From an uncultured bacterium (GTDB lineage: Bacteria; Patescibacteriota; Minisyncoccia; Phycocordibacterales; PALSA-1337): DNA of 12,560 bases. The stretch lies in contig CAIPWS010000136.1 of the NCBI GenBank assembly GCA_903868845.1, positions 1 to 12,560 of the forward strand, given 5' to 3'. Positions within the stretch are counted from its first letter, which is position 1, and every line of letters starts with the position of its first letter. The translations under genes were made by a program, and so were the position numbers. Shown in pieces: positions 1 through 7,481 of this stretch. The notes beneath the pieces were generated by a model. That model made no database searches. It worked only from the letters and a program-made list of their open reading frames with translations, and was not told where the DNA came from.

Positions 1-1017
1 AATAGAACCGACGCTACTTCAACTATAAAAGCTGCATTGGCAGACACATTGACTACTATTCAGATGGTTTCGAAAGCGGTTACAGATGCTCAAAACGCTG
101 TAACCTTCATCACCAACACTCAACCAGATTACCAGTCCAAGACATCTGCAACCACAATTGCAAACGTAAATACCTGGTCAAGCAAAGCAAACTCAGATCT
201 TACGAACTTGATCTCAACTCAAAACTCTATTCAAACTGCAGAAAATTCATATGCTTCCCTAACGACAGGTGCAGATCAGTACGATATACAAGCTGCTCAG
301 ATAAGTTTGGCTCAACAACAAAGAACTTATTCAAATTATTTCATTCGTGCTCCTTATGACGGAATCGTAGGTCGCATTCCAGTCAACGCTTTCGGTCAAG
401 CAAATAGCGGAACAGTCATTGCTACAGTTGTTGGAACACAGATGTTGGCCACAATATCACTCGACGAGGTCAGCGCCGCAAAGGTCAAAGTTGGTCAGCC
501 CGCAAATGTCACCTTCAATGCCATCAGCGGATTTACCGCCACTGGAACAGTCAGCGTAGTCGATCAGATAGGTACAGTTTCATCTGGAGTCGTGTCATAT
601 GGAGTCAAGATTGCCATAAATACGCAAGATAGCCGCATCAAGCCTGGTATGAGTATAAATACAAATATTATCACTTCTCAAAAGGACGGCGTTCTCATAG
701 TGCCGAACAGTGCGGTCAAGACTCAGCAAGGTTCAAGTTATGTACAGGTTCTAGACAAACCATCGGTCGCATCATCTACTGGCATGGGAGGATTTACAAG
801 AAGTATCACCGTATCCACAAACACCGTTCCAGCCAAGATAAACGTTACAGTCGGTGACTCTGATAATACAAACACCGAAATAGTCTCTGGACTTACAAAA
901 GGACAGTTTGTAGTTACTAGAACAATAAGCGGTGCTACAACACAGACGACAACAGCAACACCAAGTCTATTATCTGGCCTAGGTGGAGGAAGAGGAGGAA
1001 GACCGGCTGGAAATTAA
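1..1017 (+). CDS. HlyD/MacA-family periplasmic adaptor subunit of an ABC exporter, 5'-truncated
   Basis: The reading frame is open from base 1 (338 codons to the TAA at 1015-1017), so the N-terminus with its signal or membrane anchor lies outside the window. The TTG at 37 is not a real start. The first ~110 codons are rich in Ser, Thr, Asn, Gln and Ala, as expected for the alpha-hairpin coiled coil of adaptors. A lipoyl half-motif (IRAPYDGIVG, about 343-372) follows, then beta-barrel sequence and a membrane-proximal part containing 'KPGMSINTNI' and 'VPNSAVK'. The C-terminus is a short Gly/Arg-rich tail (GLGGGRGGRP). Adaptors of this family link an inner-membrane MacB-type transporter to an exit channel or the cell surface. 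The ATPase and permease genes directly downstream support that role. Family assignment is solid; the exported substrate is unknown. Confidence 0.9.
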   Translation, partial: NRTDATSTIKAALADTLTTIQMVSKAVTDAQNAVTFITNTQPDYQSKTSATTIANVNTWSSKANSDLTNLISTQNSIQTAENSYASLTTGADQYDIQAAQISLAQQQRTYSNYFIRAPYDGIVGRIPVNAFGQANSGTVIATVVGTQMLATISLDEVSAAKVKVGQPANVTFNAISGFTATGTVSVVDQIGTVSSGVVSYGVKIAINTQDSRIKPGMSINTNIITSQKDGVLIVPNSAVKTQQGSSYVQVLDKPSVASSTGMGGFTRSITVSTNTVPAKINVTVGDSDNTNTEIVSGLTKGQFVVTRTISGATTQTTTATPSLLSGLGGGRGGRPAGN

Positions 1018-1042
1018 TTCATTCACTTTAGATTCAAAAAGT

Positions 1043-1762
1043 ATGATTGAAGTAAAAAATATAACAAAAACATATGTAAACGGTGACAACGAAACTCGTG
1101 CTTTGCGCGGCGTTACATTTACCATTGAAGACGGAGAATTTGTTGCCATCATGGGTCCATCTGGAAGTGGTAAATCAACACTCATGCACATACTTGGTGC
1201 ATTGGATACACCAACATCTGGGACATATCACCTAGATAAACATGATGTGTCTGAGCTTACTGATGATGAGTTGGCAGATATCAGACGCAACCGTATCGGC
1301 TTCGTCTTCCAATCCTTCAACCTATTACCACGTGCTACTGCCCTACGAAATGTCATGTTGCCACTCATATATGCTGAGGTACCAGAAAAGGAACGTACGA
1401 AGCATGCGAGAAATGCTCTCACGAGTGCCGGATTGGATGAGGACAGGTTCGATCATATGTCCAACCAACTTTCTGGAGGTCAGATACAGCGCGTCGCTAT
1501 CGCTAGAGCCTTAGTAAATGATCCGTCGCTCATCCTTGCTGATGAACCTACTGGAAACCTAGACTCGCAGACTGGAGATATTGTGCTTGGAACATTTCAA
1601 AAATTGAATAGAGAATTCAAAAGAACAATAGTTCTGATCACACACGAACGTGAGGTCGCTGAACATGCTGACCGTATCATTTACATAAAAGATGGTCTTA
1701 TTGTCGAAGATGGTCGTGGTCATGAAAAAAGAATTATAAACGATGGTAAGAGAAAATCTTAA
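1043..1762 (+). CDS. MacB/LolD-type ABC transporter ATP-binding protein
   Basis: This 239-residue protein is a complete ABC nucleotide-binding domain. It has Walker [10 protein letters not shown] at residues 38-46, the Q-loop Gln at 90, the signature LSGGQ at 143-147, Walker B LILADEP at 163-169 followed by TGNLD, and the switch His at 201. The DEPTGNLD ending and the [15 protein letters not shown] segment are typical of the MacB/LolD/FtsE group that drives FtsX-fold permeases. I chose the ATG at 1043 because homologues begin close to [11 protein letters not shown]. An upstream GTG at 983 in the same frame would add an unlikely acidic leader overlapping the adaptor gene. The gene starts 25 nt after the adaptor stop and ends next to the permease start, so the three genes form one operon. 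It should energise the permease encoded at 1767-2993. Confidence 0.95.
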   Translation: MIEVKNITKTYVNGDNETRALRGVTFTIEDGEFVAIMGPSGSGKSTLMHILGALDTPTSGTYHLDKHDVSELTDDELADIRRNRIGFVFQSFNLLPRATALRNVMLPLIYAEVPEKERTKHARNALTSAGLDEDRFDHMSNQLSGGQIQRVAIARALVNDPSLILADEPTGNLDSQTGDIVLGTFQKLNREFKRTIVLITHEREVAEHADRIIYIKDGLIVEDGRGHEKRIINDGKRKS

Positions 1763-1766
1763 TCAA

Positions 1767-2993
1767 ATGACAACAAAAGATATATTACATGAAACATTCT
1801 CAGCACTGACAGCGAACAAAGTTCGCACTTCCCTTACCATGCTTGGTATCGTGATCGGCATAAGCTCTGTCATAATCATGGTGGCTATCGGTCAAGGCGC
1901 ACAAAGTTCAATACAATCGAACATTCAATCACTTGGCTCGAACTTGATAATGATAATGCCTGGAGCTCAAAGATCATTTGGTTACAGTCCATCTGCTGGA
2001 AGGGGTGGTGCACAAACACTGACGCCAGAAGATGCAACAGCTATATCAAATCAGATATCCAACATAACAGATATGTCCCCAGAAGTTTCCGGTAGATATC
2101 AAGTCACAGCAAAAGGTACAAATACAAATACCACCGTAAATGGTGTCAGAGCATCCTATTTGAATGTACACAATATCCAAGTAAATGACGGGCAATTTAT
2201 TACAGATGCAGATAGCGCAAATCTTGCGCGTGTAGCCGTCATAGGTCCAACTACAGCTAGCGACCTCTTCGCTACAGGAACTGAGCCAGTTGGTCAGACT
2301 ATAGCTATAAAAGGAATGCCATTTACAGTTGTCGGAGTGACCGTATCGAAGGGTTCTAGCGGCTTCAATAACCAAGATGACGCAATATATATTCCACTTC
2401 AAGATGCGCAACTTTTCTTACTTGGAAAAACAACTTATCTTTCTACTTTGAGTATTTCTGCAACTTCTCCAGATGTCATGACGCAGGTGCAGGCTGATAT
2501 TACTACACTGCTTTTACAGAGACACAATATTAGTGATCCTACTCAGGCTGATTTCAATGTCTTGAACCAGGCATCGATAGTTTCTGCGGCATCGAGTGTT
2601 ACTGGTACATTTACGATGTTACTTGGAGCAGTTGCCGGAATATCTCTAGTTGTTGGAGGTATCGGTATCATGAACATGATGTTGACTACAGTTACAGAAC
2701 GCACTCGTGAAATTGGTCTACGAAAGGCCATAGGTGCAAAGCGTCATGATATAAATATCCAGTTTCTCACAGAAGCTGTTGCTCTCACTGTTATAGGTGG
2801 AGCTATAGGTGTTCTTCTGGGTTGGTTGGTCTCGTATGCCATCACTGCACTTGGTATCTTGCAGTCTTCTATATCAACTTCCTCAGTCTTACTCGCCTTC
2901 GGTGTTTCAGCATTCATAGGTATAGTCTTCGGATATTATCCAGCACGCAAGGCCTCAGGACTCAATCCTATAGAGGCGCTTAGGTATGAGTAG
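1767..2993 (+). CDS. MacB-type ABC transporter permease (FtsX fold)
   Basis: From ATG 1767 the protein is 408 residues. It has an N-terminal transmembrane helix (LTMLGIVIGISSVIIMVAIG), a long extracytoplasmic MacB-PCD-like domain, and three C-terminal membrane helices of the FtsX domain. Family hallmarks are visible: GQGAQ..I...IQSLGSNL after TM1, TTVTERTREIGLRKAIGA before TM3, and the C-terminal YYPARKASGLNPIEALRYE. An in-frame ATG at 1743 would add eight residues and overlap the ATPase gene by 20 nt. I prefer 1767 because the family usually begins just before the 'DILHETFSAL' segment and the gene then sits 4 nt after the ATPase stop. A weak purine stretch (AGAGAAAA, 1749-1756) is the only ribosome-binding candidate. 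With the adaptor and ATPase it forms a mechanotransmission-type exporter, possibly for peptides, lipids or toxic compounds; the substrate cannot be read from sequence. Confidence 0.93.
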   Translation: MTTKDILHETFSALTANKVRTSLTMLGIVIGISSVIIMVAIGQGAQSSIQSNIQSLGSNLIMIMPGAQRSFGYSPSAGRGGAQTLTPEDATAISNQISNITDMSPEVSGRYQVTAKGTNTNTTVNGVRASYLNVHNIQVNDGQFITDADSANLARVAVIGPTTASDLFATGTEPVGQTIAIKGMPFTVVGVTVSKGSSGFNNQDDAIYIPLQDAQLFLLGKTTYLSTLSISATSPDVMTQVQADITTLLLQRHNISDPTQADFNVLNQASIVSAASSVTGTFTMLLGAVAGISLVVGGIGIMNMMLTTVTERTREIGLRKAIGAKRHDINIQFLTEAVALTVIGGAIGVLLGWLVSYAITALGILQSSISTSSVLLAFGVSAFIGIVFGYYPARKASGLNPIEALRYE

Positions 2994-3002
2994 TGGTATA
3001 AT
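2994..3002 (+). promoter_or_regulatory. Extended -10 promoter of the SDR gene, predicted leaderless
   Basis: TGGTATAAT is an extended -10 element (TGn plus a perfect TATAAT) beginning right after the TAG stop of the permease gene. It ends 6 nt before the ATG at 3009. Transcription normally starts about 7 nt after a -10 hexamer, so the mRNA would begin at or next to the A of the start codon. No good -35 box is visible about 17 nt upstream, which an extended -10 can tolerate. Confidence 0.6.
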
Positions 3003-3008
3003 TTCGTC

Positions 3009-3725
3009 ATGAAAACTGTTCTCATAACAGGGGTCAGTAGTGGCATAGGCCAAGCTCTAGCAAAAAAGTTTCTAGCAGAAAACTTTGCAGTCATCGGCAC
3101 TTCCTTGACTGGTAAAGTAGATTTCGACGACAAAAATCTGACTATCTATCAGTTGGATCTGACTTCAACAGACTCAATGAACGAGTTCCATAAGCATGTA
3201 TTCAAAAAATGCGAAGCAGATAAAACCCCAATCGACATCCTCATCAACAATGCTGGTGTAATGTTCGATGACGATGAAACTCACGTCTACGTGGAAACAT
3301 TGAGAAAAACTTTGGAAGTAAACCTTCTTGGTGCAGTCGGCACGACAGAATTTTTGATTCCATGCATGAGCACGAACGGTCATGTCATATTCATATCCTC
3401 CGCTGCTGGCTCTCTTGCAGATACTGGCTCTATTGAAAAGTCCCGCAAGCCATATCATTATCCTGCATACAAAATATCCAAATGCGCGCTCAACATGTAC
3501 ATGCGCACTTTAGCATTACGCTTCAAACATGAGGGTCCTATAAACAATAAGAATGGTGACTACATTACAGCATCTTGTATAAATCCTGGTTGGGTCAAAA
3601 CCGCGATCGGTGGCGATGATGCTGACCTCACACCAGAGCAGGCAGCAGAAAATATATACAAACTCGCCATAACAAGACCTGAGACTGGTCAGTTCTGGTG
3701 GAATGGTGAGAAGTATCCTTGGTAA
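3009..3725 (+). CDS. Short-chain dehydrogenase/reductase (SDR) family oxidoreductase
   Basis: This 238-residue single-domain Rossmann enzyme has the classical SDR order of motifs: TGVSSGIG (residues 7-14) for cofactor binding, NNAG (80-83), Asn105, the active-site Ser in ISSAAG (about 131), and YKISK with Tyr154 and Lys158. NPGWVKT supplies the usual PG turn. The length suits a classical SDR. The Ser-Tyr separation is about 23 residues rather than the usual dozen or so, because of an insert with the segment SIEKSRKPYHYP that may shape the substrate pocket. The segment after strand 2 has 'QLDLTS', a usual adenine-pocket Asp, which alone does not decide between NADH and NADPH. It probably reduces a carbonyl or oxidises an alcohol; the substrate is unknown. 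It lies 15 nt after the MacB-type permease but has its own promoter-like element, and there is no Shine-Dalgarno sequence. Its stop abuts the stop of the converging gene. Confidence 0.93.
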   Translation: MKTVLITGVSSGIGQALAKKFLAENFAVIGTSLTGKVDFDDKNLTIYQLDLTSTDSMNEFHKHVFKKCEADKTPIDILINNAGVMFDDDETHVYVETLRKTLEVNLLGAVGTTEFLIPCMSTNGHVIFISSAAGSLADTGSIEKSRKPYHYPAYKISKCALNMYMRTLALRFKHEGPINNKNGDYITASCINPGWVKTAIGGDDADLTPEQAAENIYKLAITRPETGQFWWNGEKYPW

Positions 3726-4481
3726 TCACACCTGAATCTTTTTGAACAAGCGCGCACCTATGATCAAGAAAACTATTGAGACTATTGCGAGTATCAGAGC
3801 ATCAAACCAAACACCACCAAATATTGAACTAACTCCTGTAAGCGTGTACCTCAAACCGTCGATACCATAAGTAAGTGGATTGAACTTGGCTACATTTCCA
3901 ATGATACCTTCAAGTGGAAACAAAGCTCCTGACAAGAAAAATATAGGCATCACCACGAAGTTCATGATGAGCTGAAATCCTTGCATGTCTTCTAGAACAG
4001 ACGCTATGCCGGTGCCAAGAGCTGTAAAGACAATTGCGATGCCGAGCATAAAAAGAATTGCAGCAGGTATGAGTGTCAGAGTCGGATGAAAACCAATGAA
4101 TAGCGATATGATAAGGACTATAACACCCTGGAGCATTGCAACGGTCGCTCCACCTAGAGTTCTTCCAAGCATTACAGAAAAACGACTGACAGGTGCCACC
4201 AAAGTCTCCTTCAAGAAACCAAATTGGCGATCCCATATAACTTCTATACCGGAGAAAACTGCAGTAAACAAAATGCCCATGGCTATAACACCAGGTGCGA
4301 GGAATTGGATATAATTACCACCTCCAGCCTTGGCGAAAGTTGGACCGAGTCCATAACCAAGTGCTACCAAGAAAAGAATAGGCTGACCGAGAGAGCCAAT
4401 CATGCGGGCACGCGAACGAAAATAACGCTTGATTTGTCTGAGCCAAAGAATGTATATGACGTAAATAAAATTTGATTTCAT
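3726..4481 (-). CDS. ABC-2 type transporter permease (DrrB/NodJ-like)
   Basis: This 251-residue, very hydrophobic protein has about six predicted membrane helices. An N-terminal amphipathic lead (LRQIKRYFRSRARMIGSLGQPILF) is typical of ABC-2 permeases. Family features include a 'FLAPGVIAMGILFTAVFSGIEVIWDRQFGFLKETLVAPVSR' block, a GTALGTGIAS-like turn, and the C-terminal NPLTYGIDGLRYTLTG. The family exports drugs, polysaccharide precursors or lipids when paired with a DrrA-type ATPase, here encoded just upstream on the same strand with a 41-nt gap. The ATG at 4481 has no Shine-Dalgarno sequence and no -10-like element, so it is probably translated from the ATPase transcript. The TGA stop touches the stop of the converging SDR gene. 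The substrate is unknown. Confidence 0.92.
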   Translation of the reverse strand: MKSNFIYVIYILWLRQIKRYFRSRARMIGSLGQPILFLVALGYGLGPTFAKAGGGNYIQFLAPGVIAMGILFTAVFSGIEVIWDRQFGFLKETLVAPVSRFSVMLGRTLGGATVAMLQGVIVLIISLFIGFHPTLTLIPAAILFMLGIAIVFTALGTGIASVLEDMQGFQLIMNFVVMPIFFLSGALFPLEGIIGNVAKFNPLTYGIDGLRYTLTGVSSIFGGVWFDALILAIVSIVFLIIGARLFKKIQV

Positions 4482-4522
4482 GATGAAGAATTTGGTTTGG
4501 TTTAGAAATGAATTTGGAAATG

Positions 4523-5329
4523 TTATCTACGATTTTTTCCTTGATGCATAGCGGCCATCTTGCGGAATGCGTCCGCCGCAGTAGCCTCGTCTGCACGTAT
4601 GGTATGACCAGTTAGCTTTATGAAAGCTTCTTCAAGAGTTTGTGTACCGGCTTTTGCGATAATATTGGCAGCCGTATCATTTGCTATCATTTTTCCATGG
4701 TCAATGATCGCTACTTTGTCAGCAATACGTTCAACCTCATCCATATAATGAGTCGTGAAAAAGACTGTGAGGCCTCGATCTTTATTTAACTTCTTTATGT
4801 ATTCCCAAATATGATTTCTGGTCTGTGGGTCTAGACCAACAGTTGGCTCATCCAAAAACAAAACTGCTGGTGTATGTAGAAGACCACGAGCTATCTCAAG
4901 TCTGCGTTTCATTCCTCCAGAAAAAGTCTTGACCAAACTATCACGACGATCCCAAAGTTCCACAAACTCTAACATCTCTTTTATACGTGCTGGTGTGTCT
5001 TTTCTTGGTACACCATAAAGTCCAGCATGGAAAAACATATTCTCATATGCAGTGAGTTCATCATCTAAGCTTGGATCTTGGAAAACTATTCCAAATGACT
5101 TTCTGACCTTGAGTGCATCTTTGGTGGGATCGAAACCATTTACTACTATAGAGCCCGCTGTCGGATCTACGAGTGTTGTCAGCATCTTTATGGTCGTAGT
5201 CTTCCCCGCACCATTTGGACCAAGGAAGGCAAAAGTCGTACCAGCTTCGACTTCAAAAGAGACGTCGTTTACAGCGGTAAATTTGCCAAATGACTTGGTA
5301 AGGTTTTTTACAGAAATAGCTGTTGACAT
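4523..5329 (-). CDS. ABC transporter ATP-binding protein (DrrA-like, ABC-2 partner)
   Basis: This 268-residue ATPase has Walker A GPNGAGKTT at 37-45, the Q-loop Gln at 84, the signature FSGGMKRRLEIARGL at 136-150, Walker B VLFLDEP ending at 162 followed by TVGLDPQTR, and the switch His at 194. SGGMKRRLEIA and GLDPQTR are characteristic of the DrrA/CcmA/NodI branch that drives ABC-2 permeases, matching the permease gene downstream. After the nucleotide-binding domain a C-terminal tail (about residues 225-268) contains 'TLEEAFIKLTGH', a common end in DrrA proteins. The ATG at 5329 lies 7 nt after an extended -10-like element and 18 nt downstream of the FAD oxidase stop, so the pair may be its own transcription unit. 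It likely powers export of an unidentified lipid, drug or glycan. Confidence 0.94.
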   Translation of the reverse strand: MSTAISVKNLTKSFGKFTAVNDVSFEVEAGTTFAFLGPNGAGKTTTIKMLTTLVDPTAGSIVVNGFDPTKDALKVRKSFGIVFQDPSLDDELTAYENMFFHAGLYGVPRKDTPARIKEMLEFVELWDRRDSLVKTFSGGMKRRLEIARGLLHTPAVLFLDEPTVGLDPQTRNHIWEYIKKLNKDRGLTVFFTTHYMDEVERIADKVAIIDHGKMIANDTAANIIAKAGTQTLEEAFIKLTGHTIRADEATAADAFRKMAAMHQGKNRR

Positions 5330-5336
5330 GAGCTAT

Positions 5337-5345
5337 ATAATAGCA
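5337..5345 (-). promoter_or_regulatory. Extended -10-like promoter of the DrrA/DrrB-like operon
   Basis: Read on the - strand, TGCTATTAT (extended TGn plus TATTAT, one mismatch to TATAAT) lies in the 18-nt gap after the FAD oxidase stop. It ends 7 nt before the ATG at 5329, so the transcript would start at about the start codon. There is no recognisable -35 box. Confidence 0.5.
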
Positions 5346-5347
5346 TA

Positions 5348-7021
5348 CTACTGATTCACAATATGCTTAAACGCATATTCGAGAGTTCCACCAACTTTCT
5401 TACCGGGATTGAAAATTCCGCGAGGATCCCATATCTTCTTTGTTTTCTCGAAAAGACTGTATACCTCATCACCATACTGCATCTTCACAAAAGGTGTACG
5501 TATGATGCCGTCGTTGTGCTCGCCAGTAATAGAACCTCCAAACTTGTGAACAAGTTTGTAAACGCGCACTGACAAATCTTCAATAACCTTGTGCACCTTC
5601 GGATCATGTAGATCCATGAGTGGAATGATGTGGAAATTTCCATCACCGACATGCCCAGCAATTGTGTAAGTCAACCGGTACTGATCTAAGATATCGTAAA
5701 GCTGTGGAAGAAATTCAGATAAATGATCTGGTCTCACCACGAAGTCATCTATGAAAGGTGCTGTTCGAAGTTTTCCAGAATGTTTGCGCAACATGTTAAA
5801 ACTCTCACGACGTATGACCCAGTATTTGTCAGTAGCGGAAACAGAACGAGTAACCTCGGTGCGCGCCTTGAATACACCATCACCTATCAAGGCTTGGAGA
5901 GCCTTCTCTGCCTGCTCCGCCTCATATACAGCCCCAGCAGCCGTGCTAGCCGTAAACTCAGCCATAAGCACCATCTTCGGCACTCCGCCACGTATAACAG
6001 CCCAAAGCTCAGGCAAAAATCCTATAGCTAGTCTGAAGACATTTCCTTTCAACTGCTTTATAAGTGATGGTAAAAACTTCACAGCCACACGAAAAGTATG
6101 ATCATCGTATGACTCGAAGCTTTCTGGCTTGAATTTCATTATCTCGGAAGCGACTCTTCCAAGACTTTTCATATCCTTCAGAAAGACGACAAGGAGACGT
6201 GAATGTGGCTTCGGTACGACAAGACCGTACTCTATCTCTGTCACGAGACCAAGTGTTCCCTGCGAGCCAACTATCATTTTGGTAAGATCGAAAGTCCCTG
6301 CTTTTTTATCCAAAACATTCCAAAGATAATATCCACATGAATTCTTCGAGACCTCTGGACGAGCTTTCTCAAGCACGTCAAAATTTGCGTCTATAAGCTC
6401 ATGCATCTTTCTATATATCTCACTTTGTAAATTTGGAAACTTCTTTTGTTGTTCAAGCTCGGCCAAAGTAAGTGATCGAAATTCATATTCTTTTCCATCT
6501 GCCAAAACCATTTTCACTCGACGAATATATTTCTCTGTTTTTCCATAAGTGAGAGTTTTCTCTCCACCTGAATTGTTCGATATCATGCCACCAACCGTAC
6601 AAAGCTCACGTGAGGCTGGGTAACTTGGAAGGATCTGGCCACCATGAGCCAGAGTTGCTTTGTCGAAATCTCTATAATAAACTCCCGGCTCTACGACCGC
6701 GTAGCCGTCACCAACTTCTTTTATATTATTGAAATATTTCGTAAAGTCTACTATAAGGGACTGACCTAGTGGCCCACCACTCATATCAGTTCCTGCTGAG
6801 CGTGCAGTTATGTTCATCTCAGCCATACCGTCACTACGAGTACCAGCACGATCGCTCACATATTGAACTAACTTGCTGAGCACTGCCACATTTTTCGGAT
6901 GCAACAAAGCCTCTGGTTTTACTTCGAATATGCTCGCATCATGCGAAACATTGTACAAAGTCTGTGGAAACACTTCCACCTCACAACCAGTCAACTCTAT
7001 TATTTCTTTTTGATTTACCAC
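5348..7021 (-). CDS. FAD-linked 2-hydroxyacid oxidase/dehydrogenase (GlcD/D-lactate dehydrogenase-like)
   Basis: This 557-residue flavoprotein belongs to the VAO/PCMH family. The FAD-binding half shows ARSAGTDMSGGPLG (73-86), PSYPASRELCTVGG (132-145), ISNNSGG (147-153) and IVGSQGTLG (250-258). The catalytic half shows HVGDGNFH (457-464) and GEHNDG (500-505), which carry the metal-ligand and active-site residues of lactate/glycolate oxidases, then FNPGKK near the end. There is no C-terminal 4Fe-4S domain. An unusual hydrophobic/basic insert at about 313-352 could attach it to the membrane. Members oxidise D-lactate, glycolate or similar 2-hydroxyacids and pass electrons to quinone or another carrier; the exact substrate is inferred only. 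The start is the GTG at 7021, preceded by TATAAT-N6. The gene lies 28 nt downstream of DoxX. Confidence 0.9.
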   Translation of the reverse strand: MVNQKEIIELTGCEVEVFPQTLYNVSHDASIFEVKPEALLHPKNVAVLSKLVQYVSDRAGTRSDGMAEMNITARSAGTDMSGGPLGQSLIVDFTKYFNNIKEVGDGYAVVEPGVYYRDFDKATLAHGGQILPSYPASRELCTVGGMISNNSGGEKTLTYGKTEKYIRRVKMVLADGKEYEFRSLTLAELEQQKKFPNLQSEIYRKMHELIDANFDVLEKARPEVSKNSCGYYLWNVLDKKAGTFDLTKMIVGSQGTLGLVTEIEYGLVVPKPHSRLLVVFLKDMKSLGRVASEIMKFKPESFESYDDHTFRVAVKFLPSLIKQLKGNVFRLAIGFLPELWAVIRGGVPKMVLMAEFTASTAAGAVYEAEQAEKALQALIGDGVFKARTEVTRSVSATDKYWVIRRESFNMLRKHSGKLRTAPFIDDFVVRPDHLSEFLPQLYDILDQYRLTYTIAGHVGDGNFHIIPLMDLHDPKVHKVIEDLSVRVYKLVHKFGGSITGEHNDGIIRTPFVKMQYGDEVYSLFEKTKKIWDPRGIFNPGKKVGGTLEYAFKHIVNQ

Positions 7022-7027
7022 CTATAT

Positions 7028-7033
7028 ATTATA
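7028..7033 (-). promoter_or_regulatory. -10 box of the FAD oxidase gene, predicted leaderless
   Basis: A perfect TATAAT on the - strand lies in the 28-nt gap between the DoxX stop and the GTG at 7021, separated from the GTG by exactly 6 nt. It is preceded by GT, so only part of an extended -10. No -35 box is evident. Transcription would begin about at the GTG. Confidence 0.5.
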
Positions 7034-7049
7034 ACTAATACTTAGATGT

Positions 7050-7412
7050 TTAGGCTATAGCTAACAACATGAGCAAAGCACCGATGAGAGCAATATTCTT
7101 CTGAAAATTGATCATGGAGTTCATCTTTGTCATAGGATCTGACTCCTTCCAAAAAGCATGCATAGTAAATGTGACTCCAACCAAGAAAACAATCAAAGCG
7201 ATAAGACCGATGAATACCATGTAACCTGTGATTATTGAGAGGCCACCTACGATGAGCAAAATAGTCGATATTATGACTGAAACCCCTGGTGCAGGAATAC
7301 CCTTCGAAGCAGCATAACCTGTCATGCCCTTGTGATTCTTTATGTGATTGAAAGCTGCCAAGAGCCAATACAAACCGAAGATGATACGACCTACTGTAAA
7401 TACTGTAAACAT
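7050..7412 (-). CDS. DoxX-family integral membrane protein
   Basis: This 120-residue protein has four hydrophobic helices (roughly residues 4-22, 44-62, 66-86 and 104-119). It matches the small DoxX/DoxD-type membrane family in length and pattern: 'VGRIIFGLYWLLAAFNHIKN' at the N-terminus, then 'GYAASKGIPAPG' after helix 1 and a 'MHAFWKESDPM' loop before the last helix. DoxX proteins are linked to thiosulfate:quinone oxidoreductase subunits in some archaea and to redox-stress membrane complexes in other bacteria, but many have no known activity. Its place between a P-type ATPase and a flavin oxidase suggests a redox or membrane-stress role here. The ATG at 7412 has no Shine-Dalgarno sequence. 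Confidence 0.85.
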   Translation of the reverse strand: MFTVFTVGRIIFGLYWLLAAFNHIKNHKGMTGYAASKGIPAPGVSVIISTILLIVGGLSIITGYMVFIGLIALIVFLVGVTFTMHAFWKESDPMTKMNSMINFQKNIALIGALLMLLAIA

Positions 7413-7481
7413 ATTATTAATATTACAAAATTAAAACGACCTTAATAATTAACTCACCAATTTGTACTTCTATATTATGGG
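7413..7481 (-). promoter_or_regulatory. 69-bp AT-rich intergenic region upstream of DoxX with a weak -10
   Basis: This is the longest non-coding stretch in the window. On the - strand TAATAT (7425-7420) ends 7 nt before the DoxX ATG and could be a -10 of a leaderless promoter, matching TATAAT at 4 of 6 positions. A small palindrome, TTAATAATTAA (7442-7452), lies about where a -35 or operator would be. I see no GC-rich hairpin with a U-run, so no clear terminator for the P-type ATPase gene. Confidence 0.3.

Noticed and set aside
981..1002. GGAGG-rich purine tract that looks like repeated Shine-Dalgarno sequences.
   Set aside because: It ends about 40 nt before the ATG at 1043, too far to position a ribosome there, and is explained by Gly/Arg codons of the adaptor tail.
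983..1042. In-frame GTG extension of the MacB-type ATPase (acidic MEEEEEDR leader).
   Set aside because: It overlaps the end of the adaptor gene, the leader is only a frame-shifted reading of the Gly/Arg tail, and ABC proteins of this family start near MIEVKNITK.
2046..2411. 121-residue - strand ORF inside the first MacB-type permease.
   Set aside because: It is rich in Cys, Ile and Tyr, typical of an antisense shadow, and lies within a well-supported gene.
5751..6101. 116-residue + strand ORF antisense to the FAD oxidase.
   Set aside because: The opposite frame has complete family motifs. The + strand product shows no recognisable domain and low-complexity composition.
7442..7452. TTAATAATTAA palindrome as a repressor operator or terminator.
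   Set aside because: It is only 11 nt, in very AT-rich DNA, with no U-run or second copy. It is mentioned as part of the DoxX upstream region only.
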